Assembly: GCA_016903675.1 (NCBI GenBank)
Contig: JADQBA010000028.1
Span: 1-64,000, forward strand
DNA length: 64,000 nucleotides
DNA from: Stigonema ocellatum SAG 48.90 = DSM 106950
GTDB taxonomy: Bacteria > Cyanobacteriota > Cyanobacteriia > Cyanobacteriales > Nostocaceae
Direction: 5' to 3'
Part shown: piece by piece, positions 18,040-26,274 of the stretch
Position numbering within the stretch: the first letter of the stretch is position 1
Layout of the letters: each line of letters begins with the position of its first letter
Notes under the pieces: model-generated
The model's input: only the letters and a program-made list of their open reading frames with translations
What the model was told of the DNA's origin: nothing
Database searches by the model: none
Position numbers and translations under genes: made by a program

Positions 18040-18909
18040 ATGGGTGTTTTCTCAATACTTATTCTTGCTGTAATTTTCTTGCTAGCCAGCATTATTAGTG
18101 TTATTGCTGGTAGCACATCTCTTATAACCGTACCTGTAATGCTCGAGTTTGGCGTTGAACCACGTATCGCCATTGCCACTAATATGCTGGCATTAACCTT
18201 TATGAGTTTTGGTGGAACACTACCTTTTATTGGTAAAAGACTGATTAATACTAGACGTTTACCATTGCTGATATTCTTAACGCTCATTGGCTCAATGTTG
18301 GGGGCATTACTTGTTCTTGTTATCCCATCAAAATCAATGCCATTGATTATTTCTATCTCAATGATTGCTGTTGCAATATTTTCAATTGCTTACCGGAATG
18401 CTGGAGTAGTTTTCGTAGAGGTAATACCTTCACAGATAGCAGAAGTAGCAGGCTATATAGCCACTTTCTTACTTGGTATTTATGGTGGTTTTTTCAGTGG
18501 AGGTTATGTTACGCTGCTGACAGCAGCCTACGTAATGTTCTTTCGGATGACTTTTGTTGAAGCAATAGCGACGACTAAACTTATTAATATTTTCTCCTCA
18601 CTTATAGCTACCCTTATTTTCACTAAAGAAGGAATAGTAAATTACCAGTTAGGAATAATTCTTGGTGTAGCCATGTTCATAGGTGGAGTGATTGGAGGTC
18701 GTATGACCCTCAAATTGAGCAACCTATGGTTACAGCGTATTTACCTCACAGTCGTTACAATCCTTGGATTTATAACACTGCGTAAATCTCTGCATCAAAA
18801 TCACTCAACTAGCACGACTATTGATTCCGATGATCACAATAAAATTTCTACCTTCTTCAATCCCTCATTCTCACCGTTTATTCCGGCTTTGAGGGTATTT
18901 TTCCGGTAA
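18040..18909 (+). CDS. TauE/SafE family membrane exporter
   Basis: A 289-residue membrane protein with about eight hydrophobic segments in two repeats, as in sulfite/anion exporters of the TauE/SafE family. Family features are GSTSLITVPVMLEFGVEPRI in the first half and GIYGGFFSGGYVTLLTAAYV in the second. The last 20 or so residues (after SDDHN) are not hydrophobic and look unlike the family, so the 3' end may have been altered where repeat-rich sequence begins. The substrate cannot be told. No neighbour suggests a pathway. Confidence 0.85.
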   Translation: MGVFSILILAVIFLLASIISVIAGSTSLITVPVMLEFGVEPRIAIATNMLALTFMSFGGTLPFIGKRLINTRRLPLLIFLTLIGSMLGALLVLVIPSKSMPLIISISMIAVAIFSIAYRNAGVVFVEVIPSQIAEVAGYIATFLLGIYGGFFSGGYVTLLTAAYVMFFRMTFVEAIATTKLINIFSSLIATLIFTKEGIVNYQLGIILGVAMFIGGVIGGRMTLKLSNLWLQRIYLTVVTILGFITLRKSLHQNHSTSTTIDSDDHNKISTFFNPSFSPFIPALRVFFR

Positions 18910-18997
18910 GGCGGCTGAGGCGAAAGAACGGCGTTTGGTACCTGTGCTTCAACTCCAGAGGTGCATCCGATAAAAGACCCAGTACGATTAGGGTGGG

Positions 18998-19174
18998 AAC
19001 AAAATAAGGAGTCACAAAATTGACAGTGATTTCAAAACTCATTCAGTCCTCTTTTAGAGGACTTATGCTATTAGCCTGGGACTTGAAGTCCCAGGCGGAT
19101 ACGGGCGCAGTCAGAAACCCATTTAATACTGAGTTATTTTTTTGATGTACTACCAGGCTGGTGCAAGATGTGAA
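18998..19174. mobile_element. MITE family A, one end truncated
   Basis: Matches 12863-13073 from AAGGAGT through both hairpins to GGTGCAAGATGTGA, but lacks the first roughly 40 bases with the ATCTTGCACC end. The rest of 18910-19208 shows no gene. Confidence 0.8.
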
Positions 19175-19208
19175 TAGGAGGGAAAATTTATAACTATATA
19201 TATTAGCC

Positions 19209-19246
19209 AAAAAATACCCATCCAGATATATTCTGGAATGGGGTAT
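19209..19246 (-). terminator. Probable intrinsic terminator of dnaK
   Basis: On the minus strand a stem of ATACCCCATTCCAGA pairing with TCTGGATGGGTAT is followed by a run of six T. It lies 40-75 bases after the dnaK stop, the expected position. Confidence 0.7.
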
Positions 19247-19285
19247 CTTAATGGTAGGTAGGACATTAGCCCACCATACCCATAA

Positions 19286-21196
19286 CTACTTAGACTCGGT
19301 GAAATCAGCATCAATCACATCATCACCACCAGTACCAGTACCAGAGGAGGAAGCACCATCACCAGGGGTGCTAGAACCAGGTGCACCGCCACCGGCTTGT
19401 TGATAGATGTTGCTACCAACTGCGAATAGCGCCTGTTGTAGTTCTGGCATGACCTTCTTGATCCGCTCATCGTCTTCCTTGGAAATAGCATCCCGCAGGT
19501 CTTTGACCAAACCTTCGACCTTGGTCTTGTCAGCAGCCGGGACTTTATCACCCAAGTCTTGGATCTGCTTCTCAGCTTGGTATGCCAAAGAGTCAGCTTG
19601 GTTCTTGAGGTCAATTTTCTCACGACGCTCTTTGTCAGCAGTAGCGTTTTGTTCAGCTTCTCTGACCATGCGCTCAACATCACTTTTATCCAAGGTAGAA
19701 GCGCCAGTAATACTGATGGACTGCTCCTTACCAGTGCCTTTGTCCTTAGCGGTAACGTTCAGGATACCATTGGCGTCAATATCAAAGGTCACTTCAATCT
19801 GAGGTACGCCACGTGGTGCTGGAGGAATGCCATCGAGGCGGAAGGTACCCAAACTCTTGTTATCATTTGACATTTCCCGTTCGCCTTGGAGGACGTGAAT
19901 TTCCACGTTGGTTTGACCATCCACGGCGGTGGAGAAGACTTCTGACTTCTTGGTAGGAATAGTGGTGTTGCGGGGGATAATTTTGGTCATCACACCGCCT
20001 AATGTTTCCACACCTAGGGAGAGTGGTGTCACGTCTAACAGCAAAATACCCGTAACATCACCAGCGAGAACACCAGCTTGAATTGCTGCACCCACTGCCA
20101 CAACTTCATCAGGGTTGACGCTTTGGTTAGGATCTTTACCTAACACCTGCTTCACTATCTGTTGTACTGCTGGAATGCGGGTAGAACCACCAACTAATAC
20201 GACTTCATCAATATTGCTCTTAGTTAGTTTGGCATCCCTCAGGGCGTTTTCTACAGGAACGCGGCAACGGTCGATTAAGTCGGAACAGAGTTTTTCAAAC
20301 TGAGTGCGAGTCAGGGTCGTATCCAGGTGCTTCGGACCATCCTGGGTAGCGGTAATGAATGGCAGGTTAATTTCCGCTTGAGTGACGGAAGAAAGTTCAA
20401 TTTTGGCTTTCTCAGCAGCTTCTGTCAAACGTTGTAAAGCTTGTCTGTCTTTGCGCAGCTCAATGCCTTCTTGTTTTTTGAATTCTTCAGCAAGGAAATC
20501 AACGATTTTCTTATCGAAGTCGTCACCACCAAGGTGGGTATCACCAGATGTGGCTAACACTTCAAAGACACCGTCGCCTACTTCTAGGATGGATACGTCG
20601 AAGGTACCACCACCAAGGTCAAATACGAGGATGGTTTCGTTGCTCTTCCTGTCAAAGCCGTATGCTAAAGAAGCGGCAGTGGGTTCGTTGATAATCCGCA
20701 GGACTTCAATACCAGCTATTTTACCAGCATCTTTGGTAGCTTGCCGCTGGGAGTCGTTAAAGTAAGCGGGAACGGTGATGACAGCTTGGGTTACGGTTTC
20801 ACCGATGTATTTGCTAGCATCTTCAACGAGTTTGCGGAGAACTTGTGCAGAAATTTCTTCTGGAGCAAACTGTTTACCAGCTATGGGACAGTCTACCTTG
20901 ACGTTGCCGCTGCTGTCACGCAGGACTTTGTAAGAAACTTCAGTAGCTTCATGGGTAACTTCATCGTAGCGACGTCCGATGAAGCGTTTGACCGAGTAAA
21001 AGGTATTTTCGGGGTTCATCACCGCTTGACGTTTGGCGATTTGACCTACCAAGCGATCGCCATTTTTCGCAAAGGCAACTACTGAAGGGGTCGTCCGAAA
21101 ACCTTCCGCGTTAGCAATAACCGTGGGTTTTCCACCTTCCATCACTGCCACGCAGGAGTTTGTCGTACCTAAGTCAATTCCAACAACTTTTGCCAT
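19286..21196 (-). CDS. dnaK: Chaperone DnaK (Hsp70)
   Basis: A 636-residue Hsp70. The ATPase domain opens with VVGIDLGTTNSCVAVMEGG, with IINEPTAASLAYGFD (about 172) and the phosphate-2 loop LVGGSTRIPAVQ (about 340). The substrate-binding domain follows from about 390. A Gly/Ser-rich linker precedes the acidic end DDVIDADF. It folds and refolds proteins in the cytoplasm with DnaJ and GrpE, neither of which is beside it here. Length and motifs are complete. Cyanobacteria carry several dnaK genes, and this sequence looks like the main housekeeping type (DnaK2-like), by inference. No CIRCE operator was seen upstream. Confidence 0.97.
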   Translation of the reverse strand: MAKVVGIDLGTTNSCVAVMEGGKPTVIANAEGFRTTPSVVAFAKNGDRLVGQIAKRQAVMNPENTFYSVKRFIGRRYDEVTHEATEVSYKVLRDSSGNVKVDCPIAGKQFAPEEISAQVLRKLVEDASKYIGETVTQAVITVPAYFNDSQRQATKDAGKIAGIEVLRIINEPTAASLAYGFDRKSNETILVFDLGGGTFDVSILEVGDGVFEVLATSGDTHLGGDDFDKKIVDFLAEEFKKQEGIELRKDRQALQRLTEAAEKAKIELSSVTQAEINLPFITATQDGPKHLDTTLTRTQFEKLCSDLIDRCRVPVENALRDAKLTKSNIDEVVLVGGSTRIPAVQQIVKQVLGKDPNQSVNPDEVVAVGAAIQAGVLAGDVTGILLLDVTPLSLGVETLGGVMTKIIPRNTTIPTKKSEVFSTAVDGQTNVEIHVLQGEREMSNDNKSLGTFRLDGIPPAPRGVPQIEVTFDIDANGILNVTAKDKGTGKEQSISITGASTLDKSDVERMVREAEQNATADKERREKIDLKNQADSLAYQAEKQIQDLGDKVPAADKTKVEGLVKDLRDAISKEDDERIKKVMPELQQALFAVGSNIYQQAGGGAPGSSTPGDGASSSGTGTGGDDVIDADFTESK

Positions 21197-21675
21197 TGTA
21201 GATTCTGGCTCCGTATAACTACAAAGAATGAATGAGAGTATTAAGGGCTAAATTTTGAACTAACTGATCTATGAAACCAGCCAGTTCAGCATGGCAGTCA
21301 CTTCAACAAAGGAAACCTTCGCAACGCACTGCCTCTTGAATACCTTTGGTCTGGCTTTTCTCTGGAGTTTTCACCCCAGGTTATGCTGATATATATACTG
21401 AGCCTGTGTAGCCAGTCCTTGAAGGGTGGTTTTCCGAACCTTGTTGGGACGGTTAAGCCTCAGAATTTGTTTAATTGGCTCATCGATTGAATTGTTTTCA
21501 CTGTGTCTAATGTATGAGAATTAATACCCGGAGGAATTGGGGTGAACCGTAACGTCTGAGTGGTGTTTGCCGTCTTTAGAGTAGGGAGGAGGGAGGAGGG
21601 AGTGGGGAGTGGGGAGGTGGGGAGGTAGGGGGATAGGGAGAATGTAGTATTTCTTGCCCCCTATCACCCCTATCA
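21197..21675. other. Region upstream of dnaK, no gene seen
   Basis: The dnaK leader and promoter must lie at the left of this stretch. I see no CIRCE inverted repeat. From 21585 it turns into G-rich short repeats, the mirror of the C-rich array that follows. Confidence 0.5.
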
Positions 21676-21838
21676 CCCCATTCCCCATTCCCCATTCCCC
21701 ATTCCCACTCCCCACTCCCCACTCCCCACTCCCCACTCCCCATTCCCCATTCCCCACTCCCCATTCCCCACTCCCCACTCCCCATTCCCCACTCCCCATT
21801 CCCCACTCCCCATTCCCCACTCCCCATTTCCCATTCCC
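21676..21838 (+). repeat. Heptanucleotide STRR array, (CCCCAYT)n, upstream of dus
   Basis: Twenty 7-base units, CCCCACT or CCCCATT in mixed order, and one 6-base unit fill 21676-21821, followed by degenerate units to 21838. The array ends about 40 bases before the dus start, so it lies in its promoter or leader. It matches the STRR repeats described in heterocystous cyanobacteria. Confidence 0.93.
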
Positions 21839-21876
21839 TTGGTAAAATGGAAAATCTGGAGTAATCTACATAATTT

Positions 21877-22932
21877 ATGGTGACGCTATCTCCAAGTCTG
21901 AAAGCTAGAGTCTCAACTCCGTTGAAAATTGGCGATTTTGAGGTAAAAAGTCGGGTTCTCCAGTCGCCTTTGTCTGGAGTGACGGACATGGTGTTTCGGC
22001 GTCTGGTGCGTCGTTATGCGCCAGAGTCCATGATGTATACGGAGATGGTGAATGCAACTGGGTTGCACTATGTGAAAAATTTGCCCAAAATCATGGAGGT
22101 AGACCCTAACGAAAGACCAATTAGCATTCAACTGTTTGACTGTCGCCCTGATTTTCTCGCCGAAGCGGCGGTAAAGGCGGTTGCGGAAGGGGCTGATACG
22201 GTTGATATTAATATGGGCTGCCCTGTCAATAAAATTACCAAAAATGGTGGTGGTTCTTCGCTGTTGCGTCAGCCGGAAGTTGCTGAGGCAATTGTTCGAG
22301 AAGTGGTGAAGTCCGTAGATGTACCAGTGACGGTGAAAACTCGCATCGGTTGGAATGACCGGGAAATCATTATTCTCGACTTTGCTAAGCGGATGCAGGA
22401 TGCTGGGGCAAAAATGATTACAGTACATGGCCGCACCCGCGCCCAAGGGTACAATGGTAACGCCCGCTGGGAATGGATTGCTCGTGTTAAGGAAGTTCTT
22501 TCTATCCCGGTGATTGCGAATGGGGATATTTTCTCGGTGGAAGCGGCGGTGAAGTGTTTAGAACAAACTGGTGCTGATGGGGTAATGTGTTCCCGTGGGA
22601 CTTTAGGTTATCCTTTTTTGGTGGGAGAAATTGATCACTTTCTCAAAACCGGGGAAATTTTACTACCACCTACGCCTATTCAGCGATTGGAATGTGCTAG
22701 AGAACATTTGCAAGCTTTGTGGGAATATAAGGGCGATCGCGGTGTGCGTCAAGCCCGTAAGCACATGACTTGGTATGCTAAAGGCTTTGTTGGTGCGGCT
22801 GATTTACGCGGACAGTTAAGTATGGTTAATACGGTTCATCAGGGTTTTGAGTTGATTGACTACGCAATTGCGCAACTGGTTAATGGTTATGAACCAGAGG
22901 AAGAGACAGAATCTAGCTTCGCATTGGTTTAA
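21877..22932 (+). CDS. dus: tRNA-dihydrouridine synthase (DusB-like)
   Basis: A 351-residue FMN-dependent enzyme that reduces uridine to dihydrouridine in tRNA. Seen: SPLSGVTDMVFRRLVRRYAP near the N-terminus, INMGCPVNKITKNGGGSSLL (about 110-129) with the conserved catalytic Cys, HGRTRAQGYNG (about 187-197), and FMN phosphate-binding IANGDIF and GVMCSRGTLGYPFL (about 210-250). Length and order match DusB/YhdG types. The start at 21877 lies just after the heptamer array, whose length could affect expression. A 75-bp internal piece of this gene recurs at 24256-24330. Confidence 0.93.
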   Translation: MVTLSPSLKARVSTPLKIGDFEVKSRVLQSPLSGVTDMVFRRLVRRYAPESMMYTEMVNATGLHYVKNLPKIMEVDPNERPISIQLFDCRPDFLAEAAVKAVAEGADTVDINMGCPVNKITKNGGGSSLLRQPEVAEAIVREVVKSVDVPVTVKTRIGWNDREIIILDFAKRMQDAGAKMITVHGRTRAQGYNGNARWEWIARVKEVLSIPVIANGDIFSVEAAVKCLEQTGADGVMCSRGTLGYPFLVGEIDHFLKTGEILLPPTPIQRLECAREHLQALWEYKGDRGVRQARKHMTWYAKGFVGAADLRGQLSMVNTVHQGFELIDYAIAQLVNGYEPEEETESSFALV

Positions 22933-23022
22933 TTAGGGGTGTAGGGGTATGGGGGTGTGGGGGTGTAGGGGAAACTCATCTTCAACGCATAACAGCTTAA
23001 TCAGCGAACACTAAGGTTAACA

Positions 23023-23238
23023 ATGGTATCTAATGAGTTAGTGGAGCAATTACGCGGGCTCAATCGTGTAGATAAACTTCAGGTGATTCAACTTTTGGCT
23101 GCCGATCTTGCAAACGACGAAACCAATCTGATCAAATCTGGTGCATCATACCCTGTTTGGTCTCCCTACGATGCGGTAGAAGCTGCCAATATCATGTTAG
23201 AGGCGTTAAATGCTGAAACTTCCATAAATCATGAGTAA
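23023..23238 (+). CDS. Small hypothetical protein, antitoxin-like
   Basis: A 71-residue protein (MVSNELVEQLRGLNRVDKLQ) with helical N-terminus and the pattern LNRVDKLQVIQLLAADLA, seen in small antitoxins placed before toxin genes in cyanobacteria. No intact toxin follows: the next sequence is an inverted repeat and a protease fragment. I do not recognise a named family with certainty. Confidence 0.55.
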   Translation: MVSNELVEQLRGLNRVDKLQVIQLLAADLANDETNLIKSGASYPVWSPYDAVEAANIMLEALNAETSINHE

Positions 23239-23281
23239 GTAGATCGGCACAGAAAAACCGAACTATATAAATTTATGTATT

Positions 23282-23365
23282 GGTTTGTAGTTGCGCTTCA
23301 GCGCTCATATCTAGGGCGCTGTAGACACGAAGTGGCTTCCCGCAAGGGTAGCGCAACTACAAACC
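23282..23365. repeat. 84-bp element with perfect 16-bp inverted ends
   Basis: GGTTTGTAGTTGCGCT at the left and AGCGCAACTACAAACC at the right are exact reverse complements. The centre carries further short palindromes. It lies between the small antitoxin-like gene and a gene fragment. Confidence 0.8.
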
Positions 23366-23399
23366 TTTAATTATTCACGCCGACCTACTTAAACCAGCA

Positions 23400-23528
23400 A
23401 GATATTCTTTTATTTCAACTGATCCCAGTTTGGGAGAAGCAAGCTTTAAGCCGTTTTTACCACTAACGTTGAATCATGGGGAAAAATCACAGTCAGTTAT
23501 CGGACTTTTGGATACAGGAGCAACAGTT
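23400..23528 (+). pseudogene. Fragment of a retropepsin-like aspartyl protease gene
   Basis: The frame reads GEASFKPFLPLTLNHGEKSQ and then VIGLLDTGATV, the active-site region of the small cyanobacterial clan AA protease family. It then runs directly into the start of another gene (MITQMM at 23529). The C-terminal half is missing. Confidence 0.6.
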
Positions 23529-23768
23529 ATGATTACTCAAATGATGGTACAGCCCTCATCCTGGGTTGAGTCTGGGATTCAAATCAGCAAAGTTAGAGAT
23601 TTGCTTTTGTTCAAATTCACCTCAGAACTACAGTCTCGGCTCGAAGAACTTTCTCAGAAGAGAAAAGCTGGTATGCTAACCTCCGAGGAAGAAGCAGAAT
23701 TAGCAGGAATATTGGAACTTGATAGAATTTTTACTTTGCTCAATGCTAGAATAATAGCTGAATCATGA
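23529..23768 (+). CDS. Small conserved protein preceding an HNH endonuclease gene
   Basis: A 79-residue protein (MITQMMVQPSSWVESGIQIS) with a helical, charged centre (SRLEELSQKRKAGMLTSEEE). From memory, genes like this sit before HNH endonuclease genes in cyanobacteria. Here the stop overlaps the ATG of such a gene (ATGA at 23765), which is itself truncated. Function unknown. The longer frame beginning at 23430 includes a protease fragment, so ATG 23529 is preferred. Confidence 0.6.
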   Translation: MITQMMVQPSSWVESGIQISKVRDLLLFKFTSELQSRLEELSQKRKAGMLTSEEEAELAGILELDRIFTLLNARIIAES

Positions 23769-23838
23769 CAGTTAATGATGCAACCAAAAAATTAGTCAGA
23801 CAAAGAGCAAAATTCCTTTGCGAATACTGTCATTCTCT
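23765..23838 (+). pseudogene. 5' fragment of an HNH endonuclease gene
   Basis: ATG 23765 gives MTVNDATKKLVRQRAKFLCE then YCHS, the zinc-binding start of an HNH family gene. After this the sequence becomes the antisense of a ParE-type fragment. The HNH catalytic part is absent. Confidence 0.7.
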
Positions 23839-23969
23839 GGAAACCGTTCTACTGTTTCAAAAACTTTGTCCACAAATACTTGAGAAAATACTGGAGTATC
23901 TCTTGCAATAAAATCACCAATAGCTTGAAGGTCATCAAGTGCTTGAGAAGTCCAATTTATTCGTGCCAT
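23839..23969 (-). pseudogene. 5' fragment of a ParE/RelE-type toxin gene
   Basis: From ATG 23969 the minus strand reads MARINWTSQALDDLQAIGDF, then IARDTPVFSQVFVDKVFETV and ERFPEN, the first 50 or so residues of a ParE toxin. It then enters the HNH fragment, and the C-terminal half is missing. The start overlaps the stop of the antitoxin gene 23957-24148. Confidence 0.78.
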
Positions 23970-24148
23970 TTCTTGATACGCTCTTTAGCTTCTGCATGTG
24001 AAATAATATCACCTGCTACCACCTGTGCGATTCCTTGTTCAACTTTATATAAAAAGTACAGACGCTCCATAACATCTGTGAAAGTACAATCTTGGGGCAT
24101 TTCTTCTAAAACCTTTAATATTTTTTGCTTCACTGTAGTCTCTGTCAT
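23957..24148 (-). CDS. Antitoxin of the broken ParE-type pair
   Basis: A 63-residue protein (MTETTVKQKILKVLEEMPQD) with a short helical N-terminus and KVEQGIAQVVAGDIISHAEA toward the C-terminus, typical of small antitoxins placed before parE genes. The downstream toxin overlaps by 13 bases but is truncated. The gene is intact and now an orphan. Confidence 0.72.
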   Translation of the reverse strand: MTETTVKQKILKVLEEMPQDCTFTDVMERLYFLYKVEQGIAQVVAGDIISHAEAKERIKKWHE

Positions 24149-24255
24149 GATATTTAGCCTACGTTAACGACTACCGCTTAAAAACATTTTCCTGTCAGAA
24201 TAATAGCACAGGCACTATAGGTTTAAGGGAAACACAAACAGCCATTTAGAAGTGA

Positions 24256-24330
24256 GAAAAATTTGCCCAAAATCATGGAGGTAGACCCTAAGGAAAGACC
24301 GATTAGCATTCAACTGTTTGACTGTCGCCC
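24256..24330 (+). pseudogene. 75-bp displaced internal fragment of dus
   Basis: Matches dus positions 22074-22148 at 73 of 75 bases (encoding KNLPKIMEVDP onward) and ends abruptly on both sides. It lies in the 298-base gap before the kinase-like gene, which holds nothing else I can name. Confidence 0.9.
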
Positions 24331-24446
24331 AAGGTCTGTCAGCATCGTCCATGAGATATGTTATCAGTCACTACTACACTGAAGCAAAATTAAAAATTAA
24401 AATAAAGGTAATAAAAGAATAAACTCTACCTATTCTCGAACTCAGT

Positions 24447-25160
24447 ATGGATGGAGCGTACATAAATCTGCTGATTGAGAGTGTGAACCAACAGCTACTC
24501 CCTGGGTTGCTGATCGAGAGTGTCGATCCCCACAACCCGGTGAAAGTCCACCATCTCCCCGACCCTTGGCGGCTTGTTGGTACAGGAAATTACGCCGCAG
24601 TCGTCTATCACCCTGACTACCCAAATCAGGTAGTGAAGATTTACGCACCCGGACGACCAGGTTTCGAGGAGGAAGTGGAGGTCTACCGCACCCTAGGTTC
24701 CCACCCAGCCTTTTCTGAGTGTCTGTATGCTAAAGACAACTTCTTAGTCCTGAAGCGGCTGCATGGAGTGACCCTCTACGATTGCATGCACCTTGGTCGG
24801 CAAATCCCAAAGCAGGTCATACAGGACATCGACTTTGCCCTAGACTATGCTCATAGCCTTGGTCTTTACCCCCATGACGTCCACGGTCGTAATGTGATGA
24901 TGTTCCAAGGTAGGGGACTCGTGGTAGACGTTTCGGACTTCCTCCATCAGGAAACCTGCTCAAAGTGGAATGACCTGAAGAAGGCATACTACTGGCTGTA
25001 TCTCCCCCTCTTATCACCGCTTCGGCTACGAGTGCCCTACTTTGTTTTAGATGTTGTCCGCATCAGCTATCGTCTAGGAGCGAGGTTCATGGATAGGTTG
25101 TGTAGTCTCTTGAGCAACGCTACAGTTAAATTTTCACGACTTTCAAAGTCTTCAGGCTAG
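24447..25160 (+). CDS. Protein-kinase-like protein with atypical catalytic motifs
   Basis: A 237-residue protein with a kinase-like fold. LVGTGNYAAVVYHPD (about 43-57) is the glycine loop and VVKIYAP carries the expected lysine. HDVHGRNVMM (about 147-156) stands in place of HRDxKxxN, and VVDVSDF (about 163-169) in place of DFG. The Lys of the catalytic loop is replaced by Gly, so it may be a weak or non-canonical kinase, closer to lipopolysaccharide-kinase-like families. The last dozen codons (TVKFSRLSKSSG) come from the antisense of a displaced decarboxylase fragment (25122-25252), so the native C-terminus appears lost. Confidence 0.7.
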   Translation: MDGAYINLLIESVNQQLLPGLLIESVDPHNPVKVHHLPDPWRLVGTGNYAAVVYHPDYPNQVVKIYAPGRPGFEEEVEVYRTLGSHPAFSECLYAKDNFLVLKRLHGVTLYDCMHLGRQIPKQVIQDIDFALDYAHSLGLYPHDVHGRNVMMFQGRGLVVDVSDFLHQETCSKWNDLKKAYYWLYLPLLSPLRLRVPYFVLDVVRISYRLGARFMDRLCSLLSNATVKFSRLSKSSG

Positions 25161-25252
25161 TATCAGCACAACCGCTGATAAATCCGCCCATGGTCTGGAT
25201 TGTTTGCAAATATTCTAAAGCTGCTTTGGTGATAACTTCTCCGGGCATCAAA
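25122..25252 (+). pseudogene. 131-bp displaced 3' end of the Orn/Lys/Arg decarboxylase gene
   Basis: Matches 26917-27047 at 129 of 131 bases in the same orientation, including the decarboxylase stop codon and a few bases beyond. It overlaps the end of the kinase-like gene and supplies its stop codon. Confidence 0.92.
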
Positions 25253-25561
25253 GTACTATTGAATATTTTTATCAATTAACCACACCATTTTTCGTACCAC
25301 TTGGTTGAGGCGGAGGCGAGTTTATGCTATGCGATCGCCAACAAAATGCTGTCTGACTCATGAACTGTCTGACCACCTATTTGAAGAATGGTGACTTTAT
25401 GATTGACATTATCGATGGCAACAATACATCCTTCTTATTAGCTGGGTGGAAGTTTTTTATAGAGAAGCCAAAGGGTGGTTGGGGCTAAAAGAATATCAAG
25501 TTAGAGATAAAAGAAGTCTACTTCGGCATTTTATTTGGGCTTAATTTTTGTTTAAGTCCCG
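25253..25561. other. Intergenic region, no gene seen
   Basis: Degraded-looking sequence between the decarboxylase fragment and the small gene at 25562. No open frame of note and no clear repeat. Confidence 0.5.
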
Positions 25562-25762
25562 TTAATTGCTGCCATCGCTTTGCAGTGTTTTAATTACTGC
25601 TTGAATGCGGTATCGTGCCTCACAAATATAATATTCAGCTTCCCCAACATCTTCAAAAACATCATTAAATCGAGGATGAGCTTCACCGAACAAAGTTCTC
25701 AGCTTCTTATGAACTTGGTCTAACTCTTGCTGTATTGCTTCAAGTTTTACTTTGTCGTCCAT
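25562..25762 (-). CDS. Small hypothetical coiled protein
   Basis: A 66-residue protein from ATG 25762 (MDDKVKLEAIQQELDQVHKK) that is almost wholly helical and charged, with a possible coiled coil at 5-25. It lies 30 bases after the DUF3368/UPF0175 pair on the same strand and could be co-transcribed. I recognise no family. Confidence 0.5.
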   Translation of the reverse strand: MDDKVKLEAIQQELDQVHKKLRTLFGEAHPRFNDVFEDVGEAEYYICEARYRIQAVIKTLQSDGSN

Positions 25763-25791
25763 ATTGCAACTCCTATCCTCATTTGCCCTAT

Positions 25792-26274
25792 CTATTCCCC
25801 TGCTTGTTGTTTGAGCAAATTGACCAAAGTATCGGATAACCACAGACCAGCGTCACGCAAGGCTTGAATTCCAGGAGATATGCTTGGGATGATTCCACGT
25901 CTTTTTGCTAATATCAGCAAACCTCCTGTCCCAATGGTATTAATACTTAAAGCTTGACCACAACGCCGTGCTGCCCTATCGTCAACAATAGCGGCACAGT
26001 CTGAATTTTTGAGTGCTAAACTCAACACTTGTGATTCTCCCTTTCCCAAATCCCAAGCTGCTACTTCCGGGGCAATAGTATTAACTTCTACTCTTTGTAT
26101 CCAAGAAATCTTCAGTAATTGTGTTGATACCACATCATCTTTTATGGTGATTTCTTCAAAAACACCTGATGGCACTAAAATTTCTGTGAATAATTGTGGA
26201 ATTAATTGCGCTTGTTGACTTTTCAAAAGAACAATCAAGGGTGAAGAGTTAATCATTACACGATTAATTGACAT
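25792..26274 (-). CDS. DUF3368 PIN-like toxin
   Basis: A 160-residue protein. VMINSSPLIVLLKSQQAQLI is the PIN-like opening in which Asp is replaced by Asn/Ser as usual in DUF3368. GKGESQVLSLALKNSDCAAI then VDDRAARR (about 88-115) is the conserved second motif. These proteins pair with UPF0175 antitoxins. Here the start overlaps the UPF0175 stop by 11 bases. Length and motifs look complete. Confidence 0.87.
   Translation of the reverse strand: MSINRVMINSSPLIVLLKSQQAQLIPQLFTEILVPSGVFEEITIKDDVVSTQLLKISWIQRVEVNTIAPEVAAWDLGKGESQVLSLALKNSDCAAIVDDRAARRCGQALSINTIGTGGLLILAKRRGIIPSISPGIQALRDAGLWLSDTLVNLLKQQAGE

Noticed and set aside
19315..21085. Frames overlapping dnaK on both strands
   Set aside because: Shadows of a strongly conserved gene with no ribosome sites or recognisable products.
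21676..21838. Possible CRISPR array
   Set aside because: Units are 7 bases with no spacers, so this is a short tandem repeat.
21597..21845. Open frames on both strands through the CCCCACT/CCCCATT array
   Set aside because: They encode only repeated PHSPLPT or GEWGVGS units. Heptamer arrays without stops are open in all frames by composition.
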